Below are positions 1-4,428 of a stretch of DNA of 6,314 nucleotides, piece by piece (the first letter of the stretch is position 1; each line of letters starts with the position of its first letter). Under the pieces are notes generated by a model that was not told where the DNA came from, searched no databases, and saw only the letters and a list, made by a program, of their open reading frames with translations. Position numbers and translations under genes: made by a program. This stretch comes from Acidiferrobacteraceae bacterium. GTDB taxonomy: Bacteria; Pseudomonadota; Gammaproteobacteria; Acidiferrobacterales; Acidiferrobacteraceae. The DNA is taken from assembly GCA_027343725.1 (NCBI GenBank), contig DAHWKH010000124.1, positions 1 through 6,314 on the forward strand. Direction: 5' to 3'.

Positions 1-604
1 CGGCGAGTCCACGGGCGTGCAGTACCTCCTGCCCGGCAAGACCTACGAGTCCTACAACAGCATCATCAAGAACAACGTCATCACCAACGACCAGAGCGCC
101 TGCCTCGCCGAGTCCTCCTCGTACAACGCAAGCCTATACAACAACTCGTGTTACAACACGGCGATCGATCGACGCGGGGCGATCGATATCACCAACGAAT
201 CCGAGGTCGGGCAGGCGGCCACCCGGGTGGCGGTCCGCAACAACGTGATTGCGGATTTCTCGAACCGCCCCATGGTCGTGATCGGCTCGCATGCCATGAG
301 CGATTACGCCACGCTGCACGTGAACGACAACCTGTATTTCGACCCGGCGGGTGTCACCTTCGAGTGGAACGGGCGCGGCCTCTACGGCCTGGGCCTCGCG
401 CGCTGGCAGCGGGAGACGGGGCTTGATACCTCATCGATCGTGGCCAACCCCGATTTTGCCAACACCACGACTTTGACGCTCAAGCGCCACAGCCCGGCGC
501 TCCGCGCCGGCGTGCGGCTGGCGGCGGTGCGCCACGATTTTCGCGGGGTGCGGCGGCCGCGGACGGGCGCTTACGACCTTGGGGCCTATCAATCGGCCCC
601 TTAG
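1..604 (+). CDS. Right-handed parallel beta-helix protein, C-terminal part (start is left of the window)
   Basis: This is the C-terminal 200 or so residues of a probably secreted or surface protein. The frame is open to the left edge: the codons before the GTG at 17 read G-E-S-T-G, so that GTG is more likely an internal valine than a start. Counting from it, short Asn-rich beta-coil repeats are visible (IIKNNVI at 16-22, ASLYNNSCYN at 38-47, VAVRNNVIADFS at 71-82, LHVNDNLYFDP at 100-110). They are followed by the typical closing region of beta-helix carbohydrate-related proteins: WQRETGLDTSSIVANPDF (130-147), HSPALRAG (158-165) and RPRTGAYDLGAY (180-191). Such folds occur in polysaccharide lyases, epimerases and surface proteins of unknown activity; no catalytic site can be assigned from this fragment. 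It converges on the exported-protein gene with 16 bases between stops and is not part of the lpoA operon. The fold call is fairly firm and the function is unknown. Confidence 0.82.
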   Translation, partial: GESTGVQYLLPGKTYESYNSIIKNNVITNDQSACLAESSSYNASLYNNSCYNTAIDRRGAIDITNESEVGQAATRVAVRNNVIADFSNRPMVVIGSHAMSDYATLHVNDNLYFDPAGVTFEWNGRGLYGLGLARWQRETGLDTSSIVANPDFANTTTLTLKRHSPALRAGVRLAAVRHDFRGVRRPRTGAYDLGAYQSAP

Positions 605-620
605 TCGATGAGCGGGTGGT

Positions 621-1340
621 CTAGAGGCGCCAGCCAAAATTGGCGCCGTAGGACATCGAGTTCCCCATGTGGTCGATCTCGAGGTCGAGATTCACGAGTC
701 CGAGATTGAAGTCCGCGCCCACGTACTCCTTCGTGTCGTTCACCGTGGCCGGCGCAAGCCCGCCGACGTGCGGGATCGCGTTGGTGCGCACCCGCCCGAT
801 GCCCACGTAAGGGGTGACGAACACAAAACCTTTCGAGAGGGAGAGTTCGACCGAGCGCGTGTTGAGGCTCATTTGGCTGACGCCCAGCATCTTCGTGTAG
901 GTCCCGCGGATCGTCAGCGCCGGGGACAGGAGGCCGCCCCCGATGATGGCGTAGCTCACGTCCCCGCCGATCACGCGGACATTGGTCCCCGGGGCGGCGC
1001 TGTAGGTGAGGCCGACGTCGAAGCCGAACGGCAGGCCCTTTTGGACCTGCAGGCCCGGTACCACGATGTTGTTGCTGCCGGAGCCCGTGGCCTGATTCCA
1101 GCCCTGGGCGTTTCCGAGATGCGTGTCGACGGCGGTGACGCCGATATCGAAGCCGGTGAGGCCGAGGGGCGCGGCCGGCATCATGTCCTTGTAGGAGAGG
1201 GCGTCGCCGAGGTCTTGGGTCAGGTTTTGAAATTGTCCCTGGTTCAAGGTGAATACGCCGTTCAGATTGTTGGCGTGCGCGATTCCCACGCACGCCAGGG
1301 TGGAGACCAGCGCCGGGGCCAGCCAGTGACGGCGAGACAT
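621..1340 (-). CDS. Exported protein, probable outer-membrane beta-barrel, unknown function
   Basis: The product has 239 residues. Residues 1-23 form a clear Sec signal peptide (basic MSRRH, hydrophobic core, AHA just before the predicted cleavage at 23/24). The T-L-A-C around Cys17 is a poor lipobox, so signal peptidase I cleavage is expected. The mature part of about 216 residues has no Cys. It is rich in Gly, Asn and aromatic residues in short alternating stretches, such as GFDIGVTAVDT (63-73), FGFDVGLTYSA (105-115), VELSLSKGFVFVTPYVGIGR (164-183) and YVGADFNLGLVNLDLEID (206-223). It ends in YGANFGWRL, which resembles a last barrel strand although the final residue is Leu rather than the usual Phe or Trp. 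An 8- to 10-strand outer-membrane barrel is inferred; I recognise no named family. The ATG at 1340 is supported by a near-perfect Shine-Dalgarno. It follows the FAD oxidase by 23 bases and is probably the last gene of the operon, though its strong binding site suggests higher or independent translation. Confidence 0.82.
   Translation of the reverse strand: MSRRHWLAPALVSTLACVGIAHANNLNGVFTLNQGQFQNLTQDLGDALSYKDMMPAAPLGLTGFDIGVTAVDTHLGNAQGWNQATGSGSNNIVVPGLQVQKGLPFGFDVGLTYSAAPGTNVRVIGGDVSYAIIGGGLLSPALTIRGTYTKMLGVSQMSLNTRSVELSLSKGFVFVTPYVGIGRVRTNAIPHVGGLAPATVNDTKEYVGADFNLGLVNLDLEIDHMGNSMSYGANFGWRL
626..647. other. Inverted repeat at the end of the exported-protein gene, near the convergent junction
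   Basis: GGCGCCA (626-632) and TGGCGCC (641-647) form a perfect 7-base stem around an eight-base loop. It lies in the last codons of the exported-protein gene (stop at 621-623) and 22 bases past the stop of the beta-helix gene, so both transcripts would carry it. Neither strand has a run of T after the stem, so it is not a canonical intrinsic terminator. It could still stabilise 3' ends or weakly pause transcription, or be chance in GC-rich coding DNA. Confidence 0.3.
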
Positions 1341-1344
1341 AAAT

Positions 1345-1350
1345 CCTCCT
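1345..1350 (-). promoter_or_regulatory. Strong ribosome binding site of the exported-protein gene
   Basis: Read on the minus strand, AAAAGGAGGATTTATG places AGGAGG four bases before the ATG at 1340. It is by far the best Shine-Dalgarno in the window and fixes this start. The other genes of the operon have weak or no binding site and seem to rely on overlap with the preceding gene. The full spacer (1341-1363) holds no hairpin and is too short for a promoter, so any promoter for this gene would lie inside the FAD oxidase gene. Confidence 0.85.
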
Positions 1351-1363
1351 TTTGAACGAACGG

Positions 1364-2746
1364 TTAGACTTCGGGGAAGAGTTTAGCAGGATTGAGGATA
1401 TTGTCAGGGTCGAACTGGCCTTTGATCGCGCGCATGAGCGCGAGCGTCGGGGCATCGATCGCGCGCGTCAGGTAATCGCGCTTCTCGATGCCGATCCCGT
1501 GTTCCCCGGACAGCGTCCCGTTCAGGGAGAGTACGAGATCAAAGACCTCGCTCAGGCACGGCCGCGCGCGCGCCGCCTGTTCCGGGTTTTGCGAGTCGTA
1601 CAGGAGGTTCACGTGGATATTGCCGTTGCCGGCGTGCCCAAAATTGACGATCGGGATCCCGAATCGCGCGCTCAGGTCCTGAAGCCCGCTGATCAGGGCC
1701 GGGATCCGCGAGACGGGCACGACGACATCCTCGTTCAGCTTATTGGGGGCGAGCGTGCGCAACGCCGGGGACAGGGCCTTGCGCACCGCCCACAATGCCG
1801 CGCTGTCCTCCGCGGTTTCGGCGGTGGCGAGCTCCGTGAGCCCCGGGCCGCGCGCGGCCGCCGCGAGGGCCGATACGGCTTCGTCGAGGGCCGCTTCGGG
1901 GCCGTCGGCCTCGATCAGCAGCAGGGCGACCGCATGCTCCGGCAAGGCCCGGCTGTAGTCGCGCGTCATGCGAATCGCGGCTTCGTCGAGGAACTCGAGG
2001 GCGCACGGCGTGACCGGCTGCGCCATGATGCGCGAGACCGCCAAAGCGGCATGCGGCATGGAGTCGTAGGTGGCGCGCAAGGTTCGGCGCGCGTGCGCGA
2101 GCGGCGTGAGCTTGAGAGTGGCCTCGGTGATGATGGCGAGGGTGCCCTCCGAACCGATCAAGAGGCGCGTGAGATCGTAGCCCACGGCGCCTTTGGTGGT
2201 CGCGACCCCGACCCGTATCACCTCGCCGGTCCCGGCGACGGCCTTGAGCGCGAGCGTGTTTTCGCGCGCCGCGCCGTACTTCACCGCGCGCGGCCCCGCC
2301 GCATTCACGGCGATGTTGCCGCCGACACTGCAGTAGGCGGCGCTGGTCGGGTCCGGCGCCCAGAAAAACCCGTGCCTGGCGGCTGCGTCCTGGACCTCGC
2401 GATTCGTGACCCCGGGCTCGACGCGCATCAGGCGGTTGGCCGGATCGATCTCCAGGATGCGGTTCATGCGCTCGAGCGCCAAGACCACGCCGGCGCGCAG
2501 GGGGACCGCGGCCCCCGCGGTCCCGGTCCCGCGCCCGCGCGCCACGAGCGGCGTCCGGTGGCGGCGGCAGGTCCGCACCACGGCCTGTATCTCGCTTTCG
2601 GTCAGCGCAAAGACCACCGCGTCCGGCGGCACGTGACGGCGCGAGTTGTCGTAGCCGTAGACATAGCAGTCGGCGGCCTCGGTGAGCAGGCGCTCGCCCC
2701 CGACGATGGCCGTGAGATCCGCGATCAGGCCGGGCGCCAATGTCAT
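1364..2746 (-). CDS. FAD-linked 2-hydroxyacid dehydrogenase, GlcD / D-lactate dehydrogenase type
   Basis: This 460-residue flavoprotein probably oxidises a 2-hydroxyacid (glycolate, D-lactate or similar) to the 2-oxoacid. The N-terminal FAD domain of the VAO/PCMH type shows VARGRGTGTAGAAVP (68-82), YCSVGGNIAVNAAGPRAVKYG-like FAD contacts at 138-158, and GYDLTRLLIGSEGTLAIITE (189-208). The C-terminal domain shows NFGHAGNGNIHVN (368-380), SGEHGIGIEKRDYL (413-426) and FDPDNILNPAK (445-455). In this family the two His of the first motif (H371, H378) and the Glu of the second (E415) bind a divalent metal, and the next His (H416) acts as base; all are present. The length fits stand-alone GlcD-like proteins; E. 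coli GlcD is slightly longer. No iron-sulfur domain is fused and no glcE or glcF lies nearby, so substrate and electron acceptor are open. Its ATG overlaps the rfaE2 stop in an ATGA, indicating translational coupling. The family call is very firm, the substrate is not. Confidence 0.95.
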   Translation of the reverse strand: MTLAPGLIADLTAIVGGERLLTEAADCYVYGYDNSRRHVPPDAVVFALTESEIQAVVRTCRRHRTPLVARGRGTGTAGAAVPLRAGVVLALERMNRILEIDPANRLMRVEPGVTNREVQDAAARHGFFWAPDPTSAAYCSVGGNIAVNAAGPRAVKYGAARENTLALKAVAGTGEVIRVGVATTKGAVGYDLTRLLIGSEGTLAIITEATLKLTPLAHARRTLRATYDSMPHAALAVSRIMAQPVTPCALEFLDEAAIRMTRDYSRALPEHAVALLLIEADGPEAALDEAVSALAAAARGPGLTELATAETAEDSAALWAVRKALSPALRTLAPNKLNEDVVVPVSRIPALISGLQDLSARFGIPIVNFGHAGNGNIHVNLLYDSQNPEQAARARPCLSEVFDLVLSLNGTLSGEHGIGIEKRDYLTRAIDAPTLALMRAIKGQFDPDNILNPAKLFPEV

Positions 2747-3213
2747 TTGCGGATCGCCTGGATCAAGGCGCTCGTCGAGCGCTCGAAGCGAAACGGGATG
2801 GATACGACACGGCCCCCATAGCGGCGCACGTCGTCTGCGCCGACGATGCGCGCCACCGGCCAGTCGCCGCCCTTCACGAGCACGTCCGGTTGCACGGCCC
2901 GGATGAGGGCCAGGGGGGTCTCGTCTTCGAAGGCCATGGCGAGGGAGACGCTCTCCAAAGCGGCAAGGATCGCCAGCCGATCGGCAAGCGGGTTGATCGG
3001 GCGCCCCGGGCCCTTGTTCAGTCGCCGGACCGAGGCATCGCTGTTGACGCCCACGACCAAGGAGGCCCCCAGTGCGCGCGCCTCCTCGAGATAGGTGACG
3101 TGTCCCCGGTGCAGGATATCGAAACAGCCGTTCGTGAACACGAGCGGCCGGGGCAGGCCCTGGGCCATCGCGATGCCCGCCTCGTAGGACCCGGCCAGTT
3201 TAGCGGCGATCAT
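2743..3213 (-). CDS. rfaE2: D-glycero-beta-D-manno-heptose 1-phosphate adenylyltransferase (stand-alone RfaE2)
   Basis: This cytoplasmic enzyme transfers AMP from ATP to heptose 1-phosphate, giving ADP-heptose for the LPS inner core. With the ATG at 3213 it has 156 residues, the normal size for a stand-alone RfaE2, which corresponds to the C-terminal domain of E. coli HldE. Visible are the nucleotidyltransferase signature VFTNGCFDILHRGHVTYLEE (25-44) with HxGH at 35-38, then VVGVNSD (53-59), GPGRPINPLADR (68-79), DVLVKGGDW (110-118) and the C-terminal ERSTSALIQAIR (144-155). The ATG overlaps dolP by 14 bases and has no good Shine-Dalgarno. A GTG at 3240 would add nine residues (overlap 41 bases) that do not look conserved, so the ATG is preferred. 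The kinase half (RfaE1) is not fused and must be encoded elsewhere. Together with gmhA in the same operon this gives two steps of the heptose pathway. Confidence 0.94.
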   Translation of the reverse strand: MIAAKLAGSYEAGIAMAQGLPRPLVFTNGCFDILHRGHVTYLEEARALGASLVVGVNSDASVRRLNKGPGRPINPLADRLAILAALESVSLAMAFEDETPLALIRAVQPDVLVKGGDWPVARIVGADDVRRYGGRVVSIPFRFERSTSALIQAIRK

Positions 3214-3787
3214 GGCGGTACTGAAAGAGTTCGACGACACTGCGCACGTGCGGGATGCGACTCGCGGCGCGTGCCGCGCGATTGCCCTGCCGGGGGGATA
3301 CGAGACCCATGAGGTAGACGACGCGGTGCGCGGTCACGATCGTGATGTGGGCGTCGAGCCCGTCGGCGATGAGCGCGGCCTTCACGCGCAGCGTGACCCA
3401 GGAATCGGCAAGCCGCGCGCCGAACGAGCTCGGGGCGGCCACGCGGAGCTGGTCGACGAGACGCCTCACGCCCGGTACGCGGCGGGCGAGCGTGAGCACA
3501 CGGTCGCGGTCGGCGGGTGTTTGGGCCTCGCCTGTGAGCAGGACTAGGCCGTTGACGCTCGTGACATCGACATGGGTGCGCCGGTGCAGGGTCTTGTGGG
3601 CGGCGATCAAAGCCTCGATGCGCAGCTTGATGAAGGCATCGTCGACCACTGTGTGCACCGGCCTGCGATCCGCGGCTAGGCTTGCCCCGGTCGCCGTGCC
3701 GCCGATCAAAAGCGGGGCGCATCCGTTCAAAACCAGCACGCTGGCGCCGGCTGCCAGAGCCCGGATCGCCAGCCGACGCGTGTTCAC
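3200..3787 (-). CDS. dolP: Outer-membrane lipoprotein with two BON domains, DolP (YraP)
   Basis: The 195-residue lipoprotein has a signal peptide ending in the lipobox VLNGC, so the mature protein would start at lipidated Cys23. Two BON domains follow, at about 45-115 (including VVDDAFIKLRIEALI and VDVTSVNGLVLLTGEAQ) and about 123-192 (LADSWVTLRVKAAL, VVYLMGLVSPRQ, then a HVRSVVELFQY end). From memory it matches the architecture and length of E. coli DolP throughout, including the VDD opening the first domain, the Trp opening the second (W130) and the LMGLV strand. DolP binds anionic phospholipids and supports outer-membrane integrity and envelope quality control. The start is GTG at 3787, which shares one base with the gmhA stop (TAGTG). 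A longer frame starting near 3958 exists but lies inside gmhA and would bury the signal peptide. The position after an SIS gene and lpoA is the conserved gammaproteobacterial order. Confidence 0.94.
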   Translation of the reverse strand: MNTRRLAIRALAAGASVLVLNGCAPLLIGGTATGASLAADRRPVHTVVDDAFIKLRIEALIAAHKTLHRRTHVDVTSVNGLVLLTGEAQTPADRDRVLTLARRVPGVRRLVDQLRVAAPSSFGARLADSWVTLRVKAALIADGLDAHITIVTAHRVVYLMGLVSPRQGNRAARAASRIPHVRSVVELFQYRHDRR

Positions 3788-4413
3788 TAGTCCGATCCCA
3801 GAAGCTGCGAATCGATCAGGTCGCACAAGCAGTGAATGACGGTGATGTGGACCTCCTGGATGCGCGCGGTCGAGGGCCCCGCGACGCAAATGTCCACGTC
3901 GTCGGCGCTCAGGGTCGCGCTCAAGTCCCCGCCGTCGCGGCCGTTCAACACCACGCACGCCATCCCCCGTTCATGGGCCGCCTCCACGGCGCGAATGACG
4001 TTGGTGGAGTTGCCGGACGTGGAGATCGCGAGCAGTACGTCGCCCGCGTGCCCGAGCGCGCGCACTTGGCGCGCGAAGATCTCCTCGAAATGATGGTCGT
4101 TGGCGATCGAGGTGACAGTCGAGGCATCGGTCGTCAGGGCCACGGCCGGCAATCCCGGGCGCTCGATCTCGAAGCGGTTCAGGAGCTCGGATGAGAAATG
4201 CTGGGCATCGGCCGCCGAGCCGCCGTTGCCGCAGGAGAGGATCTTCCGGTCGTTGAGGAGGGCGTCGATCATGACGCGCGCGCCGCGCGCGATGAGCGCG
4301 GGGAGCACGTCCTTGCACGCGGTTTTGGTGCGGATGCTCTCCTCGAAGTGGCGCAGGGCGCGCGCGCTCAGGGCGTCATGCGCGGCGTCTTCGGACACAA
4401 GCGGCTCTTTCAT
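3787..4413 (-). CDS. gmhA: Phosphoheptose isomerase (SIS domain), GmhA with intact catalytic residues
   Basis: This cytoplasmic 208-residue SIS-domain protein probably converts sedoheptulose 7-phosphate to D-glycero-D-manno-heptose 7-phosphate, the first step towards ADP-heptose. It shows ILSCGNGGSAADAQHFSSEL (58-77), AISTSGNSTNVI (129-140) and ARIQEVHITVIHCLCDLID (183-201). Aligned by eye to E. coli GmhA, the catalytic Glu (E65 there) is E76 here, the catalytic His (H180) is H194, and Q172 is Q186. The rest of the protein (for example RQVRALGHAGDVLLAIST and HCLCDLID) is closer to E. coli DiaA, the DnaA-binding paralogue that occupies this locus in E. coli and lacks both the Glu and the second His. 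An isomerase as in Pseudomonas is therefore the better call; a DiaA-like role in addition cannot be excluded. The ATG at 4413 has TGAGG five bases upstream. It lies 15 bases after lpoA and its stop overlaps the dolP start by one base. Confidence 0.9.
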   Translation of the reverse strand: MKEPLVSEDAAHDALSARALRHFEESIRTKTACKDVLPALIARGARVMIDALLNDRKILSCGNGGSAADAQHFSSELLNRFEIERPGLPAVALTTDASTVTSIANDHHFEEIFARQVRALGHAGDVLLAISTSGNSTNVIRAVEAAHERGMACVVLNGRDGGDLSATLSADDVDICVAGPSTARIQEVHITVIHCLCDLIDSQLLGSD

Positions 4414-4418
4414 GGGTG

Positions 4419-4422
4419 CCTC
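4419..4422 (-). promoter_or_regulatory. Ribosome binding site of gmhA
   Basis: GAGG on the minus strand sits five bases (CACCC) before the ATG at 4413, within the 15-base gap after the lpoA stop. It supports this ATG, which gives an N-terminus about a dozen residues longer than the Pseudomonas homologue as I remember it. No other start codon lies between it and the first conserved residues. Confidence 0.6.
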
Positions 4423-4428
4423 AGGACT

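Noticed and set aside
163..190. Clustered GATCGATC / CGATATC motifs as possible binding or methylation sites
   Set aside because: They lie inside coding sequence, show no regular spacing, and such short palindromes are expected by chance in this composition.
1341..1363. Possible promoter or terminator between the oxidase and exported-protein genes
   Set aside because: Only 23 bases are available, with no hairpin and no room for -35 and -10 boxes apart from the Shine-Dalgarno.
601..1455. 284-codon minus-strand frame spanning the exported-protein gene and the 3' end of the oxidase gene
   Set aside because: It is Arg/Pro/His-rich and overlaps in another frame a gene with a clear signal peptide and strong ribosome binding site.
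1352..2821. Long plus-strand open frame of 489 codons antisense to the FAD oxidase, longer than the oxidase itself
   Set aside because: Its translation is dominated by Arg, Gly, Asp and His with no recognisable motif, and the opposite strand encodes a complete conserved flavoprotein. Long antisense frames are expected in high-GC DNA.
3200..3958. Extended 252-residue version of DolP
   Set aside because: The extra N-terminus is Arg-rich, lies within gmhA, and would place the lipobox about 80 residues inside the protein.
4275..4300. GCGCGC-rich near-palindrome that could be a hairpin or terminator
   Set aside because: It lies inside the conserved gmhA coding frame, has no T-tract, and similar GCGCGC runs occur throughout the window.
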